Shown here piece after piece: positions 55,340 through 64,000 of a DNA stretch of 64,000 nt. The stretch is from Pseudomonas benzenivorans. Its GTDB lineage: Bacteria; Pseudomonadota; Gammaproteobacteria; Pseudomonadales; Pseudomonadaceae. The DNA lies in contig NZ_FNCT01000006.1 of assembly GCF_900100495.1 (NCBI RefSeq), positions 248,001-312,000 of the forward strand, in the 5' to 3' direction. How positions within the stretch are numbered: position 1 is the stretch's first letter; every line of letters starts with the position of its first letter. Under the pieces are notes generated by a model that was not told where the DNA came from, searched no databases, and was given only the letters and a program-made list of their open reading frames with translations. The position numbers and the translations under genes were made by a program.

Positions 55340-56326
55340 TCAGTTCTGGTAGGCGTCGATGATCGCCTTGCCGTCGGCGCCGGACTTCTGCAGCCATTCC
55401 TCGACCATGGTCTGGCCGATCTGCTGGAAGCCGGCCTCGACCGCCTCGGGCGCGCTGTCGGCGACCTGCATGCCGTTGGCGGCGAGGGTCTTCACCAGCT
55501 CACCGGTCTTCGCCTGGGCGATTTCCCAGCCGCGCTTCTCGGCCCGCGCGGCGGCGTCCAGCACGGCCTGTTGCGCGGTCTCCGGCAGGCGTTTGAAGGC
55601 CCGCGCGTTGACGATCACGAAGTTCTTCGGGATGAACGCCTTGACGTCATAGTAGTAGGTGGAAAAATCCCAGGCCTGGGAGTCCACCCCGGTGGTCGGC
55701 GAGGTCAGCATGCCGCTGATCATCCCGGTGCTGAACGCCTGGGGGATCTCGCCGGTCTGGATCACCGTCGGAATCGCCCCCATCAGCTCGGTCATGCGCG
55801 AAGTCGCCGGGTTGTAGGCGCGGAACTTCATGCCCTTGAAGTCAGCCATGCTGCTGATCGGGGTCTTGCTGTAGATGCTCTGCGGCGACCAGGGCATGGC
55901 ATACAGCAGCTTGATGCCCTGCTTGGCCAGGCGCGCCTCCACCGCCGGGCGGCTGACCGCCCAGAGCTTCTGCGCCTCGTCGTAGCTGCGCGCGAGGAAC
56001 GGCACGCTGTCCACTTCATAGATCGGGTCTTCGTTGCCCAGCACCGACATCAGCACGTCGCCGACCTGCACCTGGCCGGTCTGCACCGCGCGCTTGACCT
56101 CGGGGCGCTTGAACAGCACCGAATTGGCGTGGATGCGAATCTGCAGCTCGCCGGCGGTGGCGCTCTCGACATCCTTGGAGAAGTCCCTGGCCACCGCGGT
56201 GATGAAGTTGCCGTCGGGTTGCTCGACCGTCATGTTCCAGCGCTCGGCGGCCTGCGCGGAAAATGTGCCAAGGCCCAGGACGCAGGCCATGGCCGACAGT
56301 GCGAAGCGAAACGAAGTGCTCTTCAT
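55340..56326 (-). CDS. dctP: TRAP transporter periplasmic binding protein DctP
   Basis: This is a 328-residue solute receptor with a signal peptide (MKSTSFRFALSAMACVLGLG, cleavage near SAQAA-E). It shows the family features: RWNMTVEQPDGNFI at the start, VGDVLMSVLGNEDPIYEVDSVPFL, the conserved ligand-carboxylate Arg in FKGMKFRAYNPATSRMTELMGAIP and the C-terminal helices. The longer ORF start at 56419 is ignored because the signal peptide begins at 56326. The ligand is unknown; the island context suggests 5-oxoproline. A decayed paralogous C-terminus lies at 61516. Confidence 0.93.
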   Translation of the reverse strand: MKSTSFRFALSAMACVLGLGTFSAQAAERWNMTVEQPDGNFITAVARDFSKDVESATAGELQIRIHANSVLFKRPEVKRAVQTGQVQVGDVLMSVLGNEDPIYEVDSVPFLARSYDEAQKLWAVSRPAVEARLAKQGIKLLYAMPWSPQSIYSKTPISSMADFKGMKFRAYNPATSRMTELMGAIPTVIQTGEIPQAFSTGMISGMLTSPTTGVDSQAWDFSTYYYDVKAFIPKNFVIVNARAFKRLPETAQQAVLDAAARAEKRGWEIAQAKTGELVKTLAANGMQVADSAPEAVEAGFQQIGQTMVEEWLQKSGADGKAIIDAYQN

Positions 56327-56741
56327 GGGTTTCTCCAGATCATTGTTCTCGGCGCAGGGCTGCGCCGGTTTTTGGTGGCTGACGACCCGAGTCTCAGTCG
56401 GCAGGCAAGGCCTGTCCAACTAGAAAAACCGGGGGCGCATGATCGGAAATCGTTATGAGACGAAAGGGGGCAAGAACCGGGCGCGCGCACCATTGCCGTG
56501 CACGGATTATAGGAGGTGGGAACGGCATTGCCCGGCCACCGATGGGGGATGCAGCCGCCGCGCCGAGCGCTTCGCTTACCTCGTATGGGTTGTCTCCGAA
56601 TTACTGTTTCGATGACTCCGGCTCGTAGAGTGTGCGGGGCCGCCCTACAAAGGTCAGCCGCAGTTGCTTGAGCAATGGATTATTGCGAGACAGGCTAGAG
56701 CCTGCCGCAGCGGATGCCGGACGAAGGCGCCAGCCACCGAC
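56327..56741. other. Regulatory gap upstream of dctP
   Basis: These 415 bp lie between the dctP start and the end of the LysR gene, both on the minus strand, so the TRAP operon promoter should be here. I found no strong promoter match and no gene. A sigma-54-like motif near 56404-56420 has the wrong spacing and was rejected. Confidence 0.5.
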
Positions 56742-57686
56742 TCAGGCGCTTCGCTGCTCCGCGGCGGGGATCGTCAGCGCAATCATGGCCTCGCCCATCT
56801 GTTCGCCGTACTCGCCGAGCACCTCGCAGGCCAGTGCGATGATGTCTTCGCTCAGCTCGAGGCCGACGCCGGTGCGCCAGGTCGCGACGACACTCAGCGG
56901 AGAAGGTTGTGGCACATCCTTGAGGATGGTCAGCACGCCCTGCTTCAGCTCCTCGGCGACCAGGGCCGCCGGTAGCGCGCCAATGCCGAAACCGTCGCGG
57001 ATCAGGCGGGTCATCGCCGCCAGCGAGTTCACGCAGCTGATGCGCGGCGCGCAGACATTGCCGGCGTGCAGCAGGTTGAGGATGTCCTGGTGCGGGCGGG
57101 AGTTCTTCGAGAAGGTGATGAGGCGCTCCTTGGCCAAGTCATCCATCGAGGCATAGCTACGGTCGTACAGCGAGCCGGTCGGTACTATCCATTGCATCGG
57201 AAAATTCGCCAGCTCCAGGTTGCGCACGCTGTCGCCATGGACCATCTCGGTCTGGAAAATGATATCCAGGTAGCCCTTCTGCAACTGCTCGCAGAGATTG
57301 CGCGCAGTGTCGGCGGTCAGCTCGATCTCCACCGCCGGGTAGCGCTCCATGATCTTTGTTACGAAGGGACTCAGCCAGGTGTGAATGACGGTATCCATGG
57401 CGCCGACGCGGATGCGTCCCTGGATGTTGCCGGTATCGCTGATCGACTGCTTCAGCGCCTGCATGGTGTCGATCATCCGCTCGGCGTATTCGAGCACCTT
57501 CTGGCCTTCCGGGGTCAGTGAAACGCCCTTCGAATCGCGCAGGAACAGGCGCGTGCCCAACTCGTCCTCCAGCGCGGCAATCCGGCTGGAAATGGAGGCC
57601 TGGGTGCTGAACAACTTCTCCGCCGTCAGGCGAAAGCTCTTCAAGCGTGCCACCCAGACGAAGGTCTCGAGAAATCTCAGGTTCAT
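56742..57686 (-). CDS. LysR-family transcriptional regulator
   Basis: This is a 314-residue LysR protein. The N-terminal winged helix is classical (MNLRFLETFVWVARLKSFRL, KLFSTQASISSRIAALEDELGTRLFLRDSKGVSLTPEG). The substrate-binding domain follows from ~90. It lies upstream of the TRAP operon and divergent from the OprD gene at 57961, so it probably controls one or both, with the island's substrate as inducer. The ligand is not known. Confidence 0.93.
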   Translation of the reverse strand: MNLRFLETFVWVARLKSFRLTAEKLFSTQASISSRIAALEDELGTRLFLRDSKGVSLTPEGQKVLEYAERMIDTMQALKQSISDTGNIQGRIRVGAMDTVIHTWLSPFVTKIMERYPAVEIELTADTARNLCEQLQKGYLDIIFQTEMVHGDSVRNLELANFPMQWIVPTGSLYDRSYASMDDLAKERLITFSKNSRPHQDILNLLHAGNVCAPRISCVNSLAAMTRLIRDGFGIGALPAALVAEELKQGVLTILKDVPQPSPLSVVATWRTGVGLELSEDIIALACEVLGEYGEQMGEAMIALTIPAAEQRSA

Positions 57687-57960
57687 GGCCGACTCGACCC
57701 TCTGTGCGTTGAAATTCTGCCGCTAGTAAAAGCCTACGCCATCTACCACCGAAAAGCAGATTGCATGCCAGCGCCTCGCCTGCGCGCGTCCGGCGGCGCA
57801 TCGAATTTTCTTATCGGCCGCCCCTGTTTTTTCTCGCTGGACGCTCGCGTTCGCCCCTCCCAAGAATGCGCCGGCGGCACATAACAACGACATAAAAAAT
57901 CGCGCCCTGCCAAGCAGCCGACCCAGCCGCTGCGCGCCTACCTACCAGGAGACATTCCGC

Positions 57961-59181
57961 ATGACCCCACGCAACCGCATGGCTGCCCTGCTGATCCTCA
58001 GCGGCGGCCTTCCCGGCCTGGCCAACGCCGAGTTCATCGGCGACAGCAACGCCAGCCTCGAGCTGCGCAACTTCTATTTCAACCGTGATTTCCGCCAGGA
58101 CAACGCCCGCGACAAGGCCGAGGAATGGGCGCAGGGCATGCTGCTGCGCATGGAGTCCGGCTATACCGAAGGCACGCTCGGCGTCGGTATCGACGCCATC
58201 GGCCTGCTCGGCCTGAAGCTCGACTCCGGCGACGGCACCGCCGGCAGCGGGCTGTTGCCGGCCGACGGTTCCGGCGGCTCGCAGGACGAGTACTCGAAGC
58301 TCGGCCTGACCGGCAAACTCAAGCTCTCCAACAGCACCCTCAAGGTCGGCGCCCTGCACTTCCGCAGCCCGATCGTCTCGGCCAACGACTCGCGCCTGCT
58401 GCCGCAACTGTTCCAGGGCGGCCTGCTGAACATCCAGGAAATCGACAAGCTCACCCTGCAGGGCGGCAAGATCAATCGCATCAAGGCCAACAACTCCACC
58501 GACTACACCGAGCTGAGCGCCAACCGCATCGGCGGCAACAGCGATGCATTCACCTTCGCCGGCGGCGACTACAAACTCACTCCCGAACTCACCGCCAGCC
58601 TGCATTACGGCGAGCTGGACGGCATCTACCAGCAGCACTTCGGCGGGCTGGTCTACCTCAAGCCGCTGGGCGAAGGCCAGTCGTTCAAGGCCGACCTGCG
58701 CTACGCCAAGAGCCAGGAAGACGGCAACTTCCGCGACCTCGACAACCAGGCCCTCGGCGCCCTGTTCAGCTACGCGCTGGGCGGCCATGCCTTCGGCGCC
58801 GGCTACCAGCGCATGAGCGGCGACGATCCCTTCCCCTATATCGCCAGCAGCGACCCGTTCCTGGTCAACTTCGTGCAGATCAACGACTTCGCCAACACCG
58901 ACGAACGTTCCTGGCAGGCACGCTACGACTTCAACTTCGCCAGCATCGGCATCCCCGGCATGACCTTCATGACCCGCTACATCTCCGGCGATAACGTGCA
59001 GGTCGGCGCCGGCAACGGCGGCCAGGAATGGGAACGCGACATGGACCTGGGCTATGTGCTGCAGAGCGGCCCGCTGAAGAACCTCGGCCTCAAATGGCGC
59101 AACGCCACGGTACGCTCCAACTTCGGCAACGACCTCGACGAAAACCGCCTGATCCTCAGCTACAGCCTGCCGCTCTGGTAA
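57961..59181 (+). CDS. OprD-family outer-membrane porin (second)
   Basis: This is a 406-residue porin with a signal peptide (ending LANA-E) and the mature N-terminus AEFIGDSNASLELRNFYFNRDFR. Later blocks parallel the porin at 29418 (SRLLPQLFQGGLLNIQEID, NFVQINDFANTDERSWQARYDFNFA, the ending DLDENRLILSYSLPLW). A P. aeruginosa OprD homologue, OpdO, takes up pyroglutamate and is encoded next to pxp-type genes, and this porin is in the same kind of neighbourhood. The substrate assignment is inference. The ribosome site is CAGGAGA. No CA-motif on the start, unlike the first porin. Confidence 0.93.
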   Translation: MTPRNRMAALLILSGGLPGLANAEFIGDSNASLELRNFYFNRDFRQDNARDKAEEWAQGMLLRMESGYTEGTLGVGIDAIGLLGLKLDSGDGTAGSGLLPADGSGGSQDEYSKLGLTGKLKLSNSTLKVGALHFRSPIVSANDSRLLPQLFQGGLLNIQEIDKLTLQGGKINRIKANNSTDYTELSANRIGGNSDAFTFAGGDYKLTPELTASLHYGELDGIYQQHFGGLVYLKPLGEGQSFKADLRYAKSQEDGNFRDLDNQALGALFSYALGGHAFGAGYQRMSGDDPFPYIASSDPFLVNFVQINDFANTDERSWQARYDFNFASIGIPGMTFMTRYISGDNVQVGAGNGGQEWERDMDLGYVLQSGPLKNLGLKWRNATVRSNFGNDLDENRLILSYSLPLW

Positions 59182-59433
59182 GGCGAGCGACGGCCGACGG
59201 TCGCCCAGCGTCGGCCGCTCCATCCTGGCCGGCCACTGCGCCACGGCCGGCCCGCACATCGATAACCGACTCAAGGCATAGCTAGCCATTCCCCCGGGTA
59301 ATCCATTGATCTCCAGAAATGATTAGCCGCAGGTAGCCGCGCTCACTAAGATGTGCCGCCGCATGGGGCGCTCAAGTTGAATGCTGACCGGCCGATGCCT
59401 GTAGCTCATGCCCGAAGGTGGTGAGGAGTATCC

Positions 59434-61317
59434 ATGCAGTTCTTCCTATCCTGGAAACAGAAGTTTCGCCTGCTGATCGTCATCACCCTGCTCAGCCTGG
59501 CGCTGATGGCGGCCTCGTCGTTCTGGGCCAACCTGCGCGTCAGCACGTCTCTGCAAGCCCGCGAGCAGGCCACGGCCTACGCCGGCGCTTCCTTCGCGCT
59601 GATGAATGAGTGGCTGAAACTCGCTCCGCTGCGCCAGGCCCTGACCCCCGAAACCCAGGACGCCTTCCCCCAGCGGCTGAGCGCCCTCGAACAACGCGCA
59701 GGACAGTTCGTCGCCCAGGCGCAGGCCCTGGAGCACGCCGCGGTCCTCGACAGCGCCCGGCAGATCGAACAGCTGCTCCTCGACGAGACCGGGTTGCAAC
59801 GGCAATGGCTGGCGCTCAGCCAGCAACTCGGCCTGAGCCCGTTCGAAGGCAAGCGCCAGGCCCTGGCGAGCAGCGCCGAGAAACTCGAGCCGATCAACAT
59901 CGGCCTGATTCGACCCTTCATCGCCGCCGCCCTGAGCAACCAGCGCGACTACCTGGCGACCTTCGACAACGGCTACGCGGACAAGACCGAGGCGGCCATC
60001 GCCGACATGCAGGCGCAGGTCCTGGAACTGGACTGGCAGGACAACCAGATCGGCCGGGCGGTCGCCAGCTTCGCCGAGACCTTCGCCCAGGCCCACGAAC
60101 TGATTCAGCAGATCCGCGACATCGACACCCAGCTGGCCAGCCTGGGCTGGCAGATCGAACAGCAGATCGATGAGCAGAACCTCATGCTGCGGGACGGCCT
60201 GCTCGCCAGTACCGCCCTGCAAGCGCAACAGGCCCGCCGCTCGTCGCACTGGATCATGGGCCTGAGCTTCGCCGGCGTCGCGCTGTTCCTGCTGCTCACC
60301 CTGAGCCAGGCTTCGCGCAGCCTGATGCGGCAACTGCACAGCGTCACCCAGTTGCTCAGCCAGGTCGCCTCCGGCGACCTCACCGGCACGCTGCCGGTCG
60401 GTCGCAACCCCAAGGACGAGTTCAACCAGTTGGCCGAGACGAGCAACCGGATGATCCAGGGCATCGGCCGGATCGTCCGCCAGGTCATCGACGCCAACCG
60501 CGAGCTGGCCCAGTTGCACGGCCACCTGAGCGAGGCGATGCGCCGCCTCGGCGATAACAGCAGCCAGGTGGAAGCGCAGACCGAACAGGCTGCCTCGGCC
60601 TCCCAGCAGATCTCGGCGACCATCAACGAGATGGCGCAGCGCAGCTCCGACGTCGGCAACGCCACCCACGCGGCCCACGACTCGGCGCGCATGGGCAGCC
60701 GCATCATCGACGCCAGCGTCGCGAGCATGGGCCGCTTGTCGCAGCTGTTCCAGGCAACCCATGCCCAGGTCGCCCTGCTCACCCAATCCAGCGGCAAGGT
60801 CGCCGGCATCATCGATGTGATCAACAGCCTGGCGGACCAGACCAACCTGCTCGCCCTGAATGCCGCCATCGAGGCCGCCCGCGCCGGCGATGCCGGGCGC
60901 GGCTTCTCGGTAGTGGCCGACGAGGTGCGTTCGCTGGCGCAGAAAACCGTGGCGGCGACCACCGATATCGCGCGCATCGTCGGCGAGTTCAAGCAGCAGA
61001 CGCAGAGCATGGACGAGCTGATGACCAGCGGCCTGTCGCTGGCCGCGGAAAGCGAGCGGCATGCCGGCCAAGTGGCTGGCGCCATCGAGGAGATCACCCA
61101 GTCGATGGAGCGCCTCAGCGGCGAGATGAACCAGGTGGTGGTGGCCATCGAGGAAATCTCCAGCACCACCGAAGACATCGCCGGCAAGATGGAGGAGATC
61201 AACGTCCACACCGGCGAGACCAAGGGCCTGCGCCTGACCCTGGACCAGCACACCCAGGGCCTGTCCGCCCAGGTCGCGGCCCTGAGCCGCAGCGCCCAGC
61301 AGTTTCAGGTCGGCTGA
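59434..61317 (+). CDS. Methyl-accepting chemotaxis protein
   Basis: This 627-residue receptor has TM1 (~11-30), an all-helical periplasmic domain of ~240 residues, TM2 (~272-290: [20 protein letters not shown]) and HAMP ([19 protein letters not shown]). The highly conserved signalling hairpin is [44 protein letters not shown]. The ligand-domain size suits the helical bimodular (HBM) class, whose known members sense TCA acids. The ligand here is unknown. It may report the same compound that the island takes up. The start has GAGGAG upstream. Confidence 0.94.
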   Translation: MQFFLSWKQKFRLLIVITLLSLALMAASSFWANLRVSTSLQAREQATAYAGASFALMNEWLKLAPLRQALTPETQDAFPQRLSALEQRAGQFVAQAQALEHAAVLDSARQIEQLLLDETGLQRQWLALSQQLGLSPFEGKRQALASSAEKLEPINIGLIRPFIAAALSNQRDYLATFDNGYADKTEAAIADMQAQVLELDWQDNQIGRAVASFAETFAQAHELIQQIRDIDTQLASLGWQIEQQIDEQNLMLRDGLLASTALQAQQARRSSHWIMGLSFAGVALFLLLTLSQASRSLMRQLHSVTQLLSQVASGDLTGTLPVGRNPKDEFNQLAETSNRMIQGIGRIVRQVIDANRELAQLHGHLSEAMRRLGDNSSQVEAQTEQAASASQQISATINEMAQRSSDVGNATHAAHDSARMGSRIIDASVASMGRLSQLFQATHAQVALLTQSSGKVAGIIDVINSLADQTNLLALNAAIEAARAGDAGRGFSVVADEVRSLAQKTVAATTDIARIVGEFKQQTQSMDELMTSGLSLAAESERHAGQVAGAIEEITQSMERLSGEMNQVVVAIEEISSTTEDIAGKMEEINVHTGETKGLRLTLDQHTQGLSAQVAALSRSAQQFQVG

Positions 61318-61515
61318 GCGGCGCCCGCTCGACCAAGGGACGGCGTAGGCGATCCCGCCGCGTCTACGACGCCGCGCTGTCGCGCAGCAAACTGTGTAGG
61401 TGTCCCCCTGGCTCCTACATGGCTGATGTTATTATTTAATTTATCTATATAAAACAACGGGTTACTTTGAGATTTACGAGAGCGACGCCATGGTCGTGAA
61501 CCCGGCGGGCGGGCC

Positions 61516-61785
61516 TCAGCGCCCGCCCTGTGCCGGCGCCTCGCGGTCGGCATCGAGCACCTCGCGTCCCGGCGCTCCTGCCTGCTCCAGCCATTCCCAG
61601 ATGAGCCTCCTGCCGATCGCCGCCAGGACGCGGTGAATCTCCGCCGGCACCGCGCCGACCACCGTCATCCCCCGGCACTCGAGCGTCCTTACCTGGTAGC
61701 CGGTCAAGGCCCGGGGCAACTCCCAGCCCTGCCGCTCGGCGCGCTTGGCCGCCTGCAGCAACGCCTGCCGGGCGTGCCGCGGGCC
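61516..61785 (-). pseudogene. Decayed C-terminal fragment of a dctP gene
   Basis: On the minus strand the frame reads ...[21 protein letters not shown], then [56 protein letters not shown] and a stop. This matches the last ~78 residues of the intact DctP at 55340 (AQQAVLDAAARAEKRGWEIAQ, ...MVEEWLQKSGADGKAIIDAYQN) position for position. The N-terminal three quarters are missing, and no ribosome site or start fits. It is a remnant of a second TRAP binding-protein gene beside pxpA. Confidence 0.8.
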
Positions 61786-61970
61786 ACGACGGCCATCGGC
61801 TTTTCCTATCTCCGGCGCATGTTTTTATTAGTTGGACGCGCCTGCCAGCCCGTTCAAGAATGCTCCACGGGTCACTGCACGGCGCTTCGCCGGCGCAGTG
61901 GCCGCTCCACCGCCGTCGCCAGCCTGCGTCTGCTAGACGCAGCAAGGCGCCCCGCCCAGAGGAACACCCC

Positions 61971-62723
61971 GTGAACAGCCTGCTCCTGAACTGCGATATC
62001 GGCGAAAGCTTCGGCCCCTGGACCATGGGCCTGGATGCCGAGGTCATGCCCTATATCGACTGCGCCAACATCGCCTGCGGTTTCCATGCCTCCGACCCCA
62101 GCACCATGCGCAAGACCGTCGCCCTGGCGGTCAGCCACGGCGTGCGCATCGGCGCCCATCCGGGCTACCCCGACCTGGTCGGTTTCGGCCGCCGCGCGCT
62201 GGACTGCTCGCCACAGGAAGTCGAGGACCTGCTGCTCTACCAGATCGGCGCCCTCGAAGCGCTCTGCCGTAGCCAGGGCACCCGCGTCAGCTACGTGAAG
62301 CCGCACGGCGCGCTGTACCAGGACATGATGCGCAAGCCGCAGATCCTGCGCGCGGTGCTGCGCGCCGTGGCCAGCTACGACCAGGGCCTGCCGCTGATGC
62401 TGATGAGCACCCGCGACAACCGCGCGGCGCAGGCCATCGGCGACGAATTCGGCATCGGCCTGTGGTTCGAGGCCTTCGCCGACCGCGCCTACGATGCCGC
62501 CGGCTTCCTGGTCGCGCGCAGCCAGCCCGGCGCGGTGCACCACGACAGCGAGGCCATCGTCGGCCAGGCCGTGACCCTGGCCAAGGGCGAGGCCCTGCGC
62601 GCCAGCGACGGCAGCGCCCTGCCGCTGCAGGCGCAGACCCTGTGCGTGCACGGCGACAACGCCGGCTCGGTCGCCGCGGTGCGGCGCATCCGCCAAGCCT
62701 TCGACGCCCTGGCCCAGGCATGA
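61971..62723 (+). CDS. pxpA: 5-oxoprolinase subunit A (LamB/YcsF family)
   Basis: PxpA, with PxpB and PxpC, forms the ATP-dependent bacterial 5-oxoprolinase that opens 5-oxoproline to glutamate. The 250-residue product begins at a GTG (61971; GAGGAACACCCC upstream) with [19 protein letters not shown]. It contains the family blocks [43 protein letters not shown] and [18 protein letters not shown], and ends at [21 protein letters not shown]. Its stop overlaps the pxpB ATG (ATGA), so it is the first gene of a coupled operon. Confidence 0.95.
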   Translation: MNSLLLNCDIGESFGPWTMGLDAEVMPYIDCANIACGFHASDPSTMRKTVALAVSHGVRIGAHPGYPDLVGFGRRALDCSPQEVEDLLLYQIGALEALCRSQGTRVSYVKPHGALYQDMMRKPQILRAVLRAVASYDQGLPLMLMSTRDNRAAQAIGDEFGIGLWFEAFADRAYDAAGFLVARSQPGAVHHDSEAIVGQAVTLAKGEALRASDGSALPLQAQTLCVHGDNAGSVAAVRRIRQAFDALAQA

Positions 62724-63439
62724 GCATGCGCGCCCCCGTGCCCCGGCTCGAAGTCGCCGGCATCGACAGCCTGATCCTGCGCCTGTTCGACAGCATCGAC
62801 GAAGGCAACATGCCCTGGCTGCTGGCCGCCAGCCAGCGCCTGCATGAAAGCTTCGGCGCGGCACTGATCGACCTGGTGCCGTCCTACACCACCCTGCTGC
62901 TGCACTACGACATCCAACGCATCGGCGCGCCCCAGGCCCGCGAGCTGATCGCCCAGGCCTTCGCCGACCTGCAACCGGCTAGCCGCAGCGGCGGCGGCTG
63001 CCACCACCTGCCGACCTGGTACGACCGCAGCGTCGGCCCGGAACTGCCGCTGCTGGCACGCCGCAGCGGTCTCGGCGAGGCCGAGCTGATCCGCCGCCAC
63101 AGTGGCCACGAATATCAGGTCTTCGCCCTCGGTTTCGCCCCCGGCTTCGCCTTCATGGGCCTGGTCGAAGAAGCCCTGGCCACGCCGCGCCTGAGCACCC
63201 CGCGCAAACGCATCGCGCCCGGCAGCGTGGGCATCGCCGAACGCCAGACCGCGGTCTACCCGGTGGTCTCGCCGGGCGGCTGGAACCTGCTCGGACGTTG
63301 CCCGAGCAAACTCTTCGACCGCGCCATCGAGGGCTACAGCCTGCTGCAGCCCGGCGACCGGGTGCGCTTCGAACCCATCGACCATGCCGAATTCATCCGC
63401 CTCGGCGGCGACGACAGCCCCCTGGAGACGAGCCCATGA
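62720..63439 (+). CDS. pxpB: 5-oxoprolinase subunit B (KipI/allophanate hydrolase subunit 1 type)
   Basis: This is a 239-residue KipI-like subunit. Visible motifs are [70 protein letters not shown] and [28 protein letters not shown], all characteristic. It acts with PxpC and PxpA. The ATG at 62720 lies in the pxpA stop; the ORF further upstream is only a frame shadow. Its stop overlaps pxpC by 4 bp. Confidence 0.95.
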   Translation: MSMRAPVPRLEVAGIDSLILRLFDSIDEGNMPWLLAASQRLHESFGAALIDLVPSYTTLLLHYDIQRIGAPQARELIAQAFADLQPASRSGGGCHHLPTWYDRSVGPELPLLARRSGLGEAELIRRHSGHEYQVFALGFAPGFAFMGLVEEALATPRLSTPRKRIAPGSVGIAERQTAVYPVVSPGGWNLLGRCPSKLFDRAIEGYSLLQPGDRVRFEPIDHAEFIRLGGDDSPLETSP

Positions 63440-64000
63440 GCAGCGCACCCCTGAGCGGCGGACTGCGGGTGGAGCGCAGCAGCCCGTTCATCCTGTTGCA
63501 GGATGCCGGGCGTTTCGGTGTGCGCCACCTGGGCGTGACCCAGAGCGGCGCGCTCGACTGGATTTCCATGTACTGGGCCAACTGGCTGCTGGGCAATCCG
63601 CTCGGCGCCGCCGTGGTGGAGATCACCCTGGGCAACCTCGACCTGGTCTGCGAGCAGGACGGTTGCCTGGCCCTGGCCGGCGCCGACCTCGGCGCCAGCC
63701 TGGATGGCCAGCCCTTGGTGCCCTGGCGCAGCTTCGAGGTGCGCCAGGGCCAGCGCCTGCGGTTCGCCCAGCCGCGCCACGGCGCCCGCGCCTACCTGGC
63801 GGCGCCCGGCGGCTTCGACGCGCCCCAGGTGCTCGGCAGCTGCGCCAGCGTCGCCCGCGAACAGCTGGGCGGCCTGCAGGGTAACGGCGGGCCAGTGGCG
63901 AGCGGCGACCGGCTGCACTGGTGCGCTGCGGCGCCTCGGCAACGCACGATGGATGAGCGACTGATTCCGCGCTTCACGCCCTCGCCGCGCCTGGAGCTGG
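63436..64000 (+). CDS. pxpC: 5-oxoprolinase subunit C, N-terminal part (cut by window edge)
   Basis: These are the first 188 codons of the KipA-like/allophanate hydrolase subunit 2 type partner. The sequence ILLQDAGRFGVRHLGVTQSGALDW (20 residues or more of family signature) is followed by NPLGAAVVEITLGNLDLVC, LALAGADLGASLDGQPL and RAYLAAPGGFDAPQVLGSCASVAREQLGG. The ATG overlaps the pxpB stop (ATGA). The frame is open to the last base, so the gene continues past the window. Confidence 0.95.
   Translation, partial: MSSAPLSGGLRVERSSPFILLQDAGRFGVRHLGVTQSGALDWISMYWANWLLGNPLGAAVVEITLGNLDLVCEQDGCLALAGADLGASLDGQPLVPWRSFEVRQGQRLRFAQPRHGARAYLAAPGGFDAPQVLGSCASVAREQLGGLQGNGGPVASGDRLHWCAAAPRQRTMDERLIPRFTPSPRLEL

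Noticed and set aside
56404..56420. Sigma-54-like sequence TTGGACAGGCCTTGC upstream of dctP
   Set aside because: The GG and GC are separated by 9 instead of 10 bases, and sigma-54 tolerates no spacing change. The -24 element also mismatches.
61445..62047. A 200-codon minus-strand frame across the dctP remnant
   Set aside because: It is in another frame than the TRAP similarity and shows no motif. It overlaps the start of pxpA.
1..64000. CRISPR arrays, prophage, integrons, IS transposases, tRNA or rRNA genes
   Set aside because: I looked for regular direct repeats, integrase or transposase motifs, and tRNA- or rRNA-like sequence, and saw none. A tRNA scan would settle small RNA genes I may have missed.

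Overview
The window is a high-GC, gene-dense piece of a gammaproteobacterial chromosome, almost certainly Pseudomonas sensu lato. The reasons are the gene content and order: gyrA, mtnA/mtaD, ubiG-mupP-yciK, rluB, scpAB, cpxR-cpxP-cpxA, trkH, cyaB, then dgt, dacB, rlmKL, rmf, pyrD and the giant gdhB. This largely follows the order I remember from P. aeruginosa, with blocks rearranged and inserted. There are OprD-family porins, REP-type intergenic hairpins and no trace of a prophage, IS transposase, CRISPR array or rRNA/tRNA gene.

Left third (1-25000). This is housekeeping and signalling: the N-terminal part of gyrA (wild-type quinolone region), methionine salvage (mtnA, mtaD), ubiquinone and peptidoglycan recycling genes (ubiG-mupP-yciK), a diguanylate cyclase, rluB, the condensin partners scpA/scpB, trpS, a Cpx-type envelope stress locus with a recognisable CpxR box, nitroreductase, TrkH, an AraC regulator, the class III adenylate cyclase CyaB and the coupling protein CheV.

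Middle (25000-48000). A TetR regulator faces a glutathione S-transferase gene whose promoter carries a palindrome in its spacer. The GST gene itself is frameshifted at a perfect 15-bp inverted repeat. Then come an FMN-barrel protein, a metallo-beta-lactamase-fold enzyme, a first OprD porin with a Crc/Hfq-type CA motif on its start codon, amtB behind a long upstream region with a good sigma-54 promoter match, an EAL phosphodiesterase, dGTPase, a FUSC-type membrane protein, a 984-residue Cache/HAMP/GAF/HD-GYP receptor, dacB, rlmKL, rmf with a leader of four consecutive hairpins, and pyrD.

Right end (48000-64000). The 1620-residue NAD-glutamate dehydrogenase is followed by a catabolic island. 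It holds a TRAP transporter (dctM, dctQ, dctP), a LysR regulator, an OprD porin, a methyl-accepting chemotaxis protein, a decayed C-terminal fragment of a second dctP, and pxpA-pxpB-pxpC for 5-oxoprolinase, the last running off the edge. Together these look like outer-membrane entry, inner-membrane uptake, sensing and hydrolysis of 5-oxoproline (pyroglutamate) to glutamate, which GdhB can deaminate. That substrate assignment is inference from context.

Non-coding structure includes two MITE-like elements with terminal inverted repeats abutting stop codons (12129-12346, 42282-42458), a 30-bp repeat shared by two distant intergenic regions, REP-type hairpins, bidirectional terminators and candidate structured leaders of rmf and gyrA. 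I could not run searches; family names rest on motif recognition.
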